From Bradyrhizobium hipponense (GTDB lineage Bacteria > Pseudomonadota > Alphaproteobacteria > Rhizobiales > Xanthobacteraceae): DNA of 50,688 nt. Positions within the stretch are counted from its first letter, which is position 1. Every line of letters starts with the position of its first letter. The notes beneath the pieces are model-generated. The model did no database searches. It was not told the DNA's origin and saw only the letters and a program-made list of their open reading frames with translations. This document shows positions 18,235 through 26,024 of this stretch, one piece after another. The translations under genes were made by a program, and so were the position numbers. The stretch covers positions 1 to 50,688 of the forward strand of contig NZ_VSTH01000098.1 in assembly GCF_008123965.1 (NCBI RefSeq). Direction: 5' to 3'.

Positions 18235-18261
18235 TGCTTTCCTACCCCCGAGAACACCGAG
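18190..18261 (-). repeat. 72-bp direct repeat, copy 2 (intact cassette start)
   Basis: Partner of 15971-16042. It spans the last codons of the 86-aa gene (18231 end), the overlapping start of the DUF4157 gene and its first 15 codons. It marks an old tandem duplication unit boundary. Confidence 0.85.
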
Positions 18262-18491
18262 TGCGCGATCCCGCTGCCGATCTGGGCGGGCGTCGCGCCG
18301 CGCCTCACCTGCATCGGCGCGGCTTCGAGGCGCGGCAGTGCCCCGCCTGCGGCGATCTCGCTGTTGATGCCGCTTTCCGAGAGCAGACGGCCGAGCTCGG
18401 CTTCGAGCGACGCCTTGAGGAGCGCGCCGTCAGAAGCGTTCACCCGCAAGCCATCGAGCACCAGGCGTTCGATATGCAACCGGATGTTCAT
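18231..18491 (-). CDS. Small eCIS-locus protein upstream of DUF4157 gene
   Basis: 86 aa. It starts MNIRLHIERLVLDGLRV, then a helical segment LLKASLEAELGRLLSESGI, and ends GSGIAHSVFSGVGKQ. It has no signal peptide or membrane helix. It overlaps the AAA+ ATPase gene (4 nt) and the DUF4157 gene (4 nt), so it is translated between the two. I believe similar short proteins with an IRLHIERLVLDG opening accompany DUF4157 genes in other eCIS loci; a cargo adaptor or chaperone role would fit but is inference. The remnant of a second copy of its end is visible near 16020-16057. Confidence 0.78.
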   Translation of the reverse strand: MNIRLHIERLVLDGLRVNASDGALLKASLEAELGRLLSESGINSEIAAGGALPRLEAAPMQVRRGATPAQIGSGIAHSVFSGVGKQ

Positions 18492-20473
18492 GCCGTGGCC
18501 TCCTTGGTTTCGAGCCAGCGAAAGTCGGCTTCGTTGACCGGACGATCGAGCTTGACGAATTCCGCACGCGCGGCGGCCAGCGCGAGCGGCATCGTCACCG
18601 GCGAGTTGGCCTGGGCGCCGAGGAAAGCAGCGTTCAGCGCGGCGTTGTGAATGCTGCCGCCGGTCAGGTTGAGGCGCGCCAGGCGGTCGTGGTCGAGCGT
18701 GCGCACCGGGGTTTGCGGCGGGAACGCCTTCTGCCACATCCCCCGCCGTTCCACGACGCCGGGGAACGGGAAGTTGACGATGAAACGCAAGCGACGCGTA
18801 AAGGCGTTGTCCAGCGAGCTGCGCAAGTTGGTGGCGAGAATCGCGAGCCCCCGGTAGGCTTCCATGCGCTGCAGCAGATAGTTGATCTCGATATTGGCAT
18901 AGCGGTCGTGACTGTCCTTGACTTCGCTGCGCTTGCCGAACAGGGCGTCGGCCTCGTCGAAGAACAGGATCGCACCGCCATCCTCGGCGGCATCGAACAG
19001 CCGGCGCAAATTCTTCTCGGTCTCGCCGATATACTTGCTGACCACGGCGGAGAGATCGATGCGATAGAGGTTCAACCGCAATTCGTTGGCGATGACCTCG
19101 GCCGCCATCGTCTTTCCGGTCCCGCTGTCGCCGGCAAACAGCGCACTGATGCCGAGCCCGCGGTTCGCCCTCGCGCCAAAGCCCCATTCGCCATACACCT
19201 TGCCGCGCTGGTTGACCTGCGCCGCGATCTGGTGAAGCAGACCGGTCTGTTCTGCGGGCAGGACGATGTCGTCGAAGGTCGCCTTCGGCTCGATGCGGTG
19301 AGCCAGCGCGTCCAGCATCGGCCGCACCCGCGCGCGGCAAGCGTCCCACAGCCGGTCGCGCAATGGCGCTTTTCCAGAACCCTGCTCAGCCTTGGTGATC
19401 GCTCCAATCCTAGCGATATCGGCGATGTTGAGATTGAACTGGCTGGCCAGTGCCGTCGGCCCCTGCGTATCACCGTCGCCACAGATGCACTGCCACGCCG
19501 CCCGCTGCTCGTCCATCGTCGGCTTGATAATGTCGACCATGCTGGATTCGCGCGGCAGCCGCGGCCATGGCTCGCGCACGGACAACATCACAAACCCGGC
19601 GCAGCGGGCCAGGAATCGGCGGATGGTCGCGGCATGCGCATCGGAAGCGTCGATTTCCTGCGCATCGATCCAGAGCGCAACGGGCAACAGCAGGCTCTCG
19701 CGCTGCCACAGCCTGCCCAACATCTCCAATTCCGCCGGCTGCGCCGGCAGCGCGTCGGCCGGCATGCGATAGAGCTGCCGTTTCAGTCGAACGGCGGCAT
19801 CAAGGGCAATGAGTTGCTTAGCTCCGGAATCGGCTCCTAGCAGCTGAACGATCGGCGGCGGCGCTGCGGCGGAGGCGAGCCGCCAAGGTGCAGTGACTTG
19901 CCGGCCGAGTTCGCCCTGCGAAGGCGGCATTTCGGCCGCCGGCTGATCGGACCCGACCGCGGCGACAAAGGGCGCCAGCCGATCGTCGAGATAATTGAGG
20001 CCCTTGAGATAGTTGACGATGCGCTCGTCGGCCCGCAGCGCGCTGACCGTCAGCGCCTGGGCACCGGGCTGATTGATCTCGATCAGCCTGAAGTAGCGCA
20101 GCGGCCGCTCCGGGGACAGCGCATCCCAAGTCGGATCGTCGAGCAGCGACAGGGCAAGCGCGAATGTCGGCGAGGTGCGGCCGGGATCGCCCTGTGCCTT
20201 TGCAAACAGGGAGGGAAACGCGCTGTCGAACTCCGCAGTGGCGCAAAGCAGCAGCAGATCGCGCTCGAAAGGCGAAAGGCCGAGCGCCCGTTCGAGCAGC
20301 AGGAATGCCGGCAGGCCGTCCTCGCGCGATTTGGCGGCCGGCGTCTCCGGGCCTGCGTCTTGCGCTTTCAACTTTTCCCCGCTCGCAAGCCGCTCAAGAC
20401 GCTGCTTCAACCGCTTCAGGGCGGCTGCGAGATGGCGCGAATTAAGCGCTTCCCATTTTGCCTCCTCGCTCAT
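18488..20473 (-). CDS. AAA+ ATPase of the eCIS (Afp15-like)
   Basis: 661 aa. The C-terminal AAA+ module has Walker A GDSGTGKT at about 448-455, Walker B ILFFDEAD at 502-509, sensor-1 ILATN and Arg fingers in FTRRLRF. The first 390 residues are a helical domain typical of the eCIS ATPase family. Every Afp/PVC/MAC locus has one such ATPase; it is needed for assembly or cargo loading, not for particle structure. Overlaps of 4 nt on both sides couple it to the Pvc16-like and 86-aa genes. Confidence 0.93.
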   Translation of the reverse strand: MSEEAKWEALNSRHLAAALKRLKQRLERLASGEKLKAQDAGPETPAAKSREDGLPAFLLLERALGLSPFERDLLLLCATAEFDSAFPSLFAKAQGDPGRTSPTFALALSLLDDPTWDALSPERPLRYFRLIEINQPGAQALTVSALRADERIVNYLKGLNYLDDRLAPFVAAVGSDQPAAEMPPSQGELGRQVTAPWRLASAAAPPPIVQLLGADSGAKQLIALDAAVRLKRQLYRMPADALPAQPAELEMLGRLWQRESLLLPVALWIDAQEIDASDAHAATIRRFLARCAGFVMLSVREPWPRLPRESSMVDIIKPTMDEQRAAWQCICGDGDTQGPTALASQFNLNIADIARIGAITKAEQGSGKAPLRDRLWDACRARVRPMLDALAHRIEPKATFDDIVLPAEQTGLLHQIAAQVNQRGKVYGEWGFGARANRGLGISALFAGDSGTGKTMAAEVIANELRLNLYRIDLSAVVSKYIGETEKNLRRLFDAAEDGGAILFFDEADALFGKRSEVKDSHDRYANIEINYLLQRMEAYRGLAILATNLRSSLDNAFTRRLRFIVNFPFPGVVERRGMWQKAFPPQTPVRTLDHDRLARLNLTGGSIHNAALNAAFLGAQANSPVTMPLALAAARAEFVKLDRPVNEADFRWLETKEATA

Positions 20474-21729
20474 GTGATCTTCGCTTTCTGCTTGTCCATG
20501 AAGGTCGGCGGCGACTTTGAATAATCGACCAACTGGCTGTCGACACCGTCAACGCGCAAGCGGATCCAGAACTCCCCGGCAACCGCGTCGGTGACCGCGA
20601 ACGCGAGCTGGCCGGTCTGGGCCGTTCGCGGCGCTGCCGAGATCTCGGTGCTGCCGAGCAGCAGCGAAACGCGCTGCTCGGGACGGACCTCCGGCGCGCA
20701 GTTCAACGAAATCGTCGCGGTGCCCTGCGCGATCTGCGCCTCGACGGGCAGGTTAGACGTGATCCGCGGGGCGACGGATAGCGGTGTTTCGTTGCTGGTG
20801 TGGACGGACGGCGGCATTTCGTTGCCGGATTGGTCTGGTTCGCTCCGTTTCCGCACGACCGCGGCAATCGTGTACAGCCCGGCCGGAAAATTTGCGGAGT
20901 CGTCGGGTATCTTGACGATGACTTCGGAATCGCTCGATGCACCATCGGCCGGCACCTCGATCGGCGCGGGCAGCCGCGGGCTGGCGAACTTCACGGTCAC
21001 CCGGTCGCCGGATAGATTGCGTCCGCCAAGCTTGATGGCATTTCCCGGCAAGGCCATGGGTTGCTTGTCCGGCGGCTCCACGCTGTCGATGGTCGGAAAC
21101 TGCGAAAGCACGTTCGCAAGGGCAGAGATGCCGCTGTCGGACCGACCGCGCGTGAGAACCGGAAGCGGCGTTACGATCGGCCGCGCACTGTCGATCAGAA
21201 CGACGGCGGCCTCGTAGGCCACCGACAGCTGGTAATGGGTCTGGAATCCGGGCCACATCTTTCCGATCTCGTCTACCGAGAGCGGTTGCAGCGTGAAGCG
21301 TACGCGCTCCGCCTGATTCCATAGATCATTGTCCGCGAGCGCAGCCTTGATCTCGTCGGCGCCGAGCAGCGGATGATCGTGAAGCGTGCTCATGGCGCGG
21401 CCGAGAAGTTGGTGGCTGAACGGGCGTTGCGCGTCGTTGTCACGGCCAAATACCGTGATCAGGTAATAGAGATTGAGTCCGAGAACCGGAACGCCGAACT
21501 CCCCGGGCCGCACTGTCACCGGAGAGGGCATGTTGAGCCAGCTTCCGCTTGGTCTCACATTATAGAGGAAGATGTTGATCTGGTTGGCGCTGTTACCATT
21601 GGTGCGCGCCAGATGCGGTGCCTGCATGGTGACCGTGGTATCGACCAGATCGGGATCGGCCGTCACACCCGTCGTAAGCAGGTTGCGAATTGTCGCGGTA
21701 ACGGCGGCGATCGCTGCTGGGTTGCTCAT
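20470..21729 (-). CDS. Tail-terminator-like protein, DUF4255/Pvc16 N-terminal domain
   Basis: 419 aa from ATG 21729, chosen for the 4-nt overlap with the upstream stop. Residues 1-190 are the Pvc16_N/DUF4255 domain: MSNPAAIAAVTATIRNLL, then NQINIFLYNVRPSGSWLN, LNLYYLITVFGRDNDAQRPF and HQLLGRAMSTLHDHPLL. Residues about 240-330 form an IPT/TIG-like beta domain (AIKLGGRNLSGDRVTVKFA, GLYTIAAVVRKR), with a further beta region to the C-terminus. Afp16/Pvc16 caps the sheath and tube end. The Ig-like extension is longer than in Afp16. Confidence 0.9.
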   Translation of the reverse strand: MSNPAAIAAVTATIRNLLTTGVTADPDLVDTTVTMQAPHLARTNGNSANQINIFLYNVRPSGSWLNMPSPVTVRPGEFGVPVLGLNLYYLITVFGRDNDAQRPFSHQLLGRAMSTLHDHPLLGADEIKAALADNDLWNQAERVRFTLQPLSVDEIGKMWPGFQTHYQLSVAYEAAVVLIDSARPIVTPLPVLTRGRSDSGISALANVLSQFPTIDSVEPPDKQPMALPGNAIKLGGRNLSGDRVTVKFASPRLPAPIEVPADGASSDSEVIVKIPDDSANFPAGLYTIAAVVRKRSEPDQSGNEMPPSVHTSNETPLSVAPRITSNLPVEAQIAQGTATISLNCAPEVRPEQRVSLLLGSTEISAAPRTAQTGQLAFAVTDAVAGEFWIRLRVDGVDSQLVDYSKSPPTFMDKQKAKIT

Positions 21730-22751
21730 GAGCCGCTCCGCCCGGAACGCTGACGCAGATAGTCGTCCAGACTGGTTGCACCAGTCGACGACCGCGCCCT
21801 TTGCCGCGGCTCGGCCGACATCGAGGCCCGCACCTCGACCCTCCCGATCGACACGTGGACCACCGGCTGCGCGGTCAACGAGTGCTCGTCGTGCGAAACC
21901 TCGCTTCGCACGGCCCAGTCCTGGCGCGCACGCGCAGAGACCTGCGGCCACCTTCGGCCCTTATCGGATCCGTTGCGAGCGCGTGGCGTCACCTCAAACT
22001 CTGCTGTTTCGCCGGACGTTTGGTCGCTCCGATCCAGGGAGGATTGCCGCGGTGGTTCGCTGACATCCGCTTTCAAATCAGCATGTGCAACCCATAGACT
22101 TGTTGGCTCGACGCGATCGGGCGCATTTTGGACTTGCGCGTTTTGAACCATCATGAGCCGTAGGGGCTCATCACGGTCATCGCGCGCCGCGTTCGAAGTT
22201 GCGCGCGTCGGCGCAGGTCGCGGCGCTTCGATCGCCGCATCGTTGCTGCGCACCACGTCATCTGCCCCTGTACGAACCGATGACAGTAGTCCGGCACTGA
22301 CCGTTTGCACCGTCGAAGCGCTGCTGCCGCCCACGTCATCCGCCGCTGCACGTGCCGGCGCTTCCAGCGGGACACTGACTGCTTCCGTTGTCGCATTGCG
22401 CGGCCGCGTGGAAGGATGATCTGTCACGGCCGTTGCCGTGACAGACCTCACCGAAGGCGCGACGATCCCGTCCGCGCGCAGGGGCGACGCCTCGGGTCGT
22501 TGCGGCGCGCTGGCCTGCTCCGCTTGAAGTTCGCCTTTGGCGGTAGCCCCAGTCGGCCAATCCGATGCTGCGGATGCTGGATCTTCACGACGCGGCGCGA
22601 CGCTCTCAGCGTGGGAGTCATCCTCGCTCACGGTGGCCGGACCATCCCATGCCGAAGCGGGCGCCGGACCGAAGATCGAGGGCAGGCGCGGCCTGATGGC
22701 AGGCTCCAGAGCCGTTGCACGTCTTACGAGGTTGGCTAAATACCCGCTCAT
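21726..22751 (-). CDS. Largely disordered eCIS-locus protein with conserved-looking C-terminal motif
   Basis: 341 aa from ATG 22751, set by the 4-nt overlap with the preceding gene. It opens with a short helix (MSGYLANLVRRATALEP), followed by about 230 residues rich in Ala, Pro, Ser, Asp and Arg, with no hydrophobic core. The C-terminus has a beta-strand motif VVHVSIGRVEVRA and ends SLDDYLRQRSGRSGS. The HVSIGRVEVRA signature sits at the end of a spacer-like chain just before the terminator gene. Possible roles are an assembly scaffold, a length-setting protein or a linker; no function can be assigned. Low-complexity sequence makes homology hard to judge. Confidence 0.72.
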   Translation of the reverse strand: MSGYLANLVRRATALEPAIRPRLPSIFGPAPASAWDGPATVSEDDSHAESVAPRREDPASAASDWPTGATAKGELQAEQASAPQRPEASPLRADGIVAPSVRSVTATAVTDHPSTRPRNATTEAVSVPLEAPARAAADDVGGSSASTVQTVSAGLLSSVRTGADDVVRSNDAAIEAPRPAPTRATSNAARDDRDEPLRLMMVQNAQVQNAPDRVEPTSLWVAHADLKADVSEPPRQSSLDRSDQTSGETAEFEVTPRARNGSDKGRRWPQVSARARQDWAVRSEVSHDEHSLTAQPVVHVSIGRVEVRASMSAEPRQRARSSTGATSLDDYLRQRSGRSGS

Positions 22752-23500
22752 TCGTCCAGCAGCTCCAGGTAGCATTGGCGCCGAGGTGAGCTCAGCGCAA
22801 GAATATCGGCCTCACGCCAGCCATAGGCGCGCGCCAACCGGTGCACGTCACGCAACAAGCGTAGCGCCCACGCATCGACCTCGCTCCAGAGAAAGGACAC
22901 GACGTCGAACGGCGCCTGCCATTGCGCCCGGCATGCGGAGCAGTCCAGGTCCAGGCGAATGTCGGCGTGCGGGTCCACTAGTGACAGCCGCTCTTCCAGT
23001 GCGCGGATCAATGTCGCGGGCAGGTCTGCCGCCGGCACCTCCTGTTCGCCGCATGACGCGCGAAGCACCACGCGTTCGAGCAGACGCAGCCTGTTCTCGT
23101 CGTCCGGCCGGCCGTGACCCAGGGCCAGTACGTCGCGGCTGTTCGGCAAACGAAACAGAATGTTATAGCCGTCATGGCTGAACGATAGTTGCGCCTCCGC
23201 CGGTTCGGCGCCAGACTCGTGCTCCAATGCGGCGCCAAACACTTCTGCATCGAATTCGAGTTCGAGCGATTCGCTGCATTCGGGACAGGTCGCCAGCGCT
23301 GTGAGCCTCGGACCGAACAGGTCCTGGTACAGCGTCAGAAGCCGGCGATCCCGTTCGCCGATCGGTAGTTCGGCGGCGGCGGCGCGCGACAGATGCGCGT
23401 GCGCCGCCGTCAACAGCGCGAGCGCGCGTTCATCCTGTCGCGACACTCCTCGCCCGCGTTCCCAGGCCGCTAGCAGATGCTGTGTCGACGGGACCGCCAT
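22748..23500 (-). CDS. T4 baseplate hub assembly chaperone-like protein with two Cys pairs
   Basis: 250 aa. N-terminal helices precede a TCPECSESLELEFD strand and a distant DLDCSACRAQWQAPFD strand, giving two CxxC pairs (C72/C75, C187/C190) that could form one zinc ribbon. Between them is a beta-rich FRLPNSRDVLAL segment, and the end is helical (WALRLLRDVHRLARAYGW). The pattern fits the T4 gp26-type chaperone family encoded next to tube genes in many eCIS. It lies 4 nt after the tube gene and overlaps the disordered-protein gene by 4 nt. Confidence 0.7.
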   Translation of the reverse strand: MAVPSTQHLLAAWERGRGVSRQDERALALLTAAHAHLSRAAAAELPIGERDRRLLTLYQDLFGPRLTALATCPECSESLELEFDAEVFGAALEHESGAEPAEAQLSFSHDGYNILFRLPNSRDVLALGHGRPDDENRLRLLERVVLRASCGEQEVPAADLPATLIRALEERLSLVDPHADIRLDLDCSACRAQWQAPFDVVSFLWSEVDAWALRLLRDVHRLARAYGWREADILALSSPRRQCYLELLDE

Positions 23501-23504
23501 CGCA

Positions 23505-24032
23505 TCACTGCGCGGGCACGGTGAAGATCGGTTCGGCCGGCTCGACGACGCTCTCGTCGCGTTCCCAACCCTCGTTTTCCAGCTTGATATGCTGGATCGC
23601 CACCGCGTTGGCGTTGGCGTCGAGGTCGGGCAAGGCCTGGTATTCCGACACCCAGCAGCGATAGATCTTGTAGGTGATCGCGACCTGCCCGGCCTCGTTA
23701 TAGACCTCCAAAAGCAGGTCCTTGCGGAAATCCTTCAGCGAGACCTCGCTTCCGAGCCCTGCGCCGAAGCTCCAGACCTTGTTCGCCCATTTCTCGAACT
23801 CGGTATCGTGGGTGACGCCGCGCTCGAGCGTGATGGCATCGTACTCGCTGCGGCCAGGCGACTTCCGGCTGCTGCTCGGATCGCCCCCTTCGCGATGCTT
23901 GACAACCTCCGTGGTACGCTTCAGGCCGCCGACCTTGCTGATGCCGGCGACATATTTGCCGTCCCATTTCACCCTGAACTTGAAGTTCTTGTAGGGGTCG
24001 AACCGGGTCGTATTCACACTGAACTGAGCCAT
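23505..24032 (-). CDS. eCIS inner tube protein (gp19/Hcp-like)
   Basis: 175 aa. FDPYKNFKFRVKWDGKYVAG, then VGGLKRTTEVVKHREGG, SPGRSEYDAITLERGVTHD, FEKWANKVWSF and YKIYRCWVSEYQALPDLDAN are the standard landmarks of the T4-gp19-type tube protein. Stacked hexamers form the inner tube through which cargo travels. It lies 17 nt after the sheath gene. Only one tube gene is present, so additional special rings (Afp5-like) are not separately encoded. Confidence 0.95.
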   Translation of the reverse strand: MAQFSVNTTRFDPYKNFKFRVKWDGKYVAGISKVGGLKRTTEVVKHREGGDPSSSRKSPGRSEYDAITLERGVTHDTEFEKWANKVWSFGAGLGSEVSLKDFRKDLLLEVYNEAGQVAITYKIYRCWVSEYQALPDLDANANAVAIQHIKLENEGWERDESVVEPAEPIFTVPAQ

Positions 24033-24049
24033 GATGGACTCCCCCTATT

Positions 24050-25801
24050 TCACGTCTGGATGTTGCCGGCGATCTGCTGGATCCGAAGCACGACGAATTC
24101 CGCGGGCTTCAGCGGCGCAAATCCGACATGGATGTTGACGATTCCGAGATTGATGTCGTTCTGCGTGGTGGTTTCCTTGTCGCATTTGACAAAATAGGCG
24201 GCGGCCGGCGTTGATCCCTGGAAGGCGCCCTGCACAAACAGGTTGTGCATGAAAGCGCCGAGGTTCAGCCTGATCTGCGCCCAGAGCGGCTCGTCGTTTG
24301 GCTCGAATACAACCCACTGGGTACCCCGGAACAGGCTCTCTTCGATGAACAGCGCTAATCGGCGCACCGGGATGTATTTGTATTCGTCCGCCATCTGGTC
24401 GGCGCCGCGCAACGTACGGGCACCCCAGATCACGTTGCCGTAGATCGGGAAGTTGCGCAGGCAGTTGACCCCAAGTTGGTTCAACTTGCCGTTCTCGTCG
24501 TTGGTAAGTTTTGTCGCGAGTTCATCGATGCCGCTCAATCCCGCGTCGAGACCGGCCGGCGCTTTCCACACTCCGCGCCGCGCGTCGGTTGCGGCCATGG
24601 CGCCGGCGACAAGACCGCATGGAACGAACGTCGCCTGCTGCCCCTTGCTGAGCGGATCGGGAGCCTTGACCCGTGGAAAGAACAGCGCCGCGTTGCGCGT
24701 ATCGTTAGTGCTGAAGGCGAGCTCGTTAAGTTTGGCGATGGGATCCTCGACCGCGAAGTCGTCGCCCCAGGTCGATGGCGGATCCACGATCAGCATGGCG
24801 CGCCGATCGGTGCAGTACTTCATCGCCGCCTGGTAGACTGCCGGATCGGTGTCGCCACCGGGCTTGTCCGGCGGGATGCAAAGCAGGTTGAAGAGGTCAG
24901 CATTTTCTAGCGCGTACAGTCCTTTCTTGCCATTCCTGTCACCGGTGTAGACTTTTGTATCGACCGGCTCTTCGACGTCGCTGGCGGGTACCTCAACTTT
25001 TGCGGAAACGGACTTCGGCTTAGGTGTGCCACCGCTCGCCGCGCCCCCCGAACCCGCCGCATTGCCGCCGCTTGCTCCACCTCCGCCGTCGGCGGCCGCA
25101 CCTCCGGACGCACCGGCTCCCCCTTGGCCGCCGCCCGCCGCACCACCGCCGCCTGCTCCTCCCGGCGCCGCGCCGCCGCCCTGATCGGCAGGAAAGCTGA
25201 TGGTCGTTGTGGCCAGTTTCGAAGGATCGGGTACGCGAAGCAATTGCGACGACTGCTGCAGAACGCGATCGATCCGTTGCGCGCGGCCGGCCAGATTTGT
25301 GGCGTCCTTTACCGTGAGATTGAGGAACTGTTCTCGCGCGATGATCTGTCCGTTCACGGTCAGCATGGCCGTCAGGTTGAAGAGCTCGGCCCTCTGCAAG
25401 CCGAGCCGCTTGGGCGCGTCCTCGGAGATGTTGTCGTCGAGCGTGACCTCCAATCCGCTCGACCATGCGCCCGGATTTGCCGCCTCGAGCGCCAAACCTC
25501 CGACGGTGACGGTCCCCTTGCCGGAGCCGGCTTTCGGCTTGAAGATGCGGACGATGATCGCCTGGCCGCCGCCATTGCGGAAGAAATCGGCGACGGCGTA
25601 GCTCATGGGATAGTCGACCCCGAGGCCGCCGAACTGGCGCTGGAAATCACCGAATCCGAAAATCGTGATCGGCTTGTCGACGGGCCCCGAGATCGCGCGG
25701 CCGACGAACGCCGTGATCGACGTCGCGACTCCGGTGATCGCCCGGACACCGCTTGGAACTTCTTCTACGTAGACGCCGGGATAGGAAAGAGCGACGGGCA
25801 T
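24050..25801 (-). CDS. eCIS contractile sheath protein with Gly/Ala-rich insertion
   Basis: 583 aa. The N-terminus has the sheath signature YPGVYVEEVPSGVRAITGV, then ITAFVGRAISGPVDKP and FRNGGGQAIIVRI. The C-terminal core contains VWGARTLRG, YIPVRRLALFIEESLFRGTQ, WVVFEPNDEPLW and a final GFAPLKPAEFVVLRIQQIAG. Residues 207-259 are a glycine/alanine/serine run interrupting the middle of the protein. AAGGGGAG lies about 10 nt before the ATG. Only one sheath gene exists, against three in Afp/PVC. It drives contraction and tube ejection. Confidence 0.96.
   Translation of the reverse strand: MPVALSYPGVYVEEVPSGVRAITGVATSITAFVGRAISGPVDKPITIFGFGDFQRQFGGLGVDYPMSYAVADFFRNGGGQAIIVRIFKPKAGSGKGTVTVGGLALEAANPGAWSSGLEVTLDDNISEDAPKRLGLQRAELFNLTAMLTVNGQIIAREQFLNLTVKDATNLAGRAQRIDRVLQQSSQLLRVPDPSKLATTTISFPADQGGGAAPGGAGGGGAAGGGQGGAGASGGAAADGGGGASGGNAAGSGGAASGGTPKPKSVSAKVEVPASDVEEPVDTKVYTGDRNGKKGLYALENADLFNLLCIPPDKPGGDTDPAVYQAAMKYCTDRRAMLIVDPPSTWGDDFAVEDPIAKLNELAFSTNDTRNAALFFPRVKAPDPLSKGQQATFVPCGLVAGAMAATDARRGVWKAPAGLDAGLSGIDELATKLTNDENGKLNQLGVNCLRNFPIYGNVIWGARTLRGADQMADEYKYIPVRRLALFIEESLFRGTQWVVFEPNDEPLWAQIRLNLGAFMHNLFVQGAFQGSTPAAAYFVKCDKETTTQNDINLGIVNIHVGFAPLKPAEFVVLRIQQIAGNIQT
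25025..25183 (-). repeat. Low-complexity Gly/Ala/Ser-coding tract inside the sheath gene
   Basis: About 53 codons (residues 207-259) in which Gly is roughly half and Ala/Ser most of the rest. It sits between two normal sheath segments (ISFPADQ before, KPKSVSAKVEVPA after), so it replaces or extends a surface loop. Confidence 0.85.
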
Positions 25802-26024
25802 CGAGGTTTTCTCCCCTTAAGCGATGGACATCTGCATCGAACCGAATGAGCAATAGATTTCCTTGCCGCGCCCTGTTAGCGGGCACAGCGACGTGATTAT
25901 TCATTGTCACGACGTTCCGAAGGGATCGTCGCGCTCTTTTGCTGGTGGTGTGGCCGGAATCGACGTCCGGCAGATGAGACGGGGCCAGGCCTGGAGGACG
26001 GGATGTCTCTCACGGCGGAGCGAC

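Noticed and set aside
18231..19349. 372-codon frame on minus inside the ATPase gene
   Set aside because: Arg/Ala-rich shadow of the AAA+ gene; only its last 86 codons (from ATG 18491) form a real gene.
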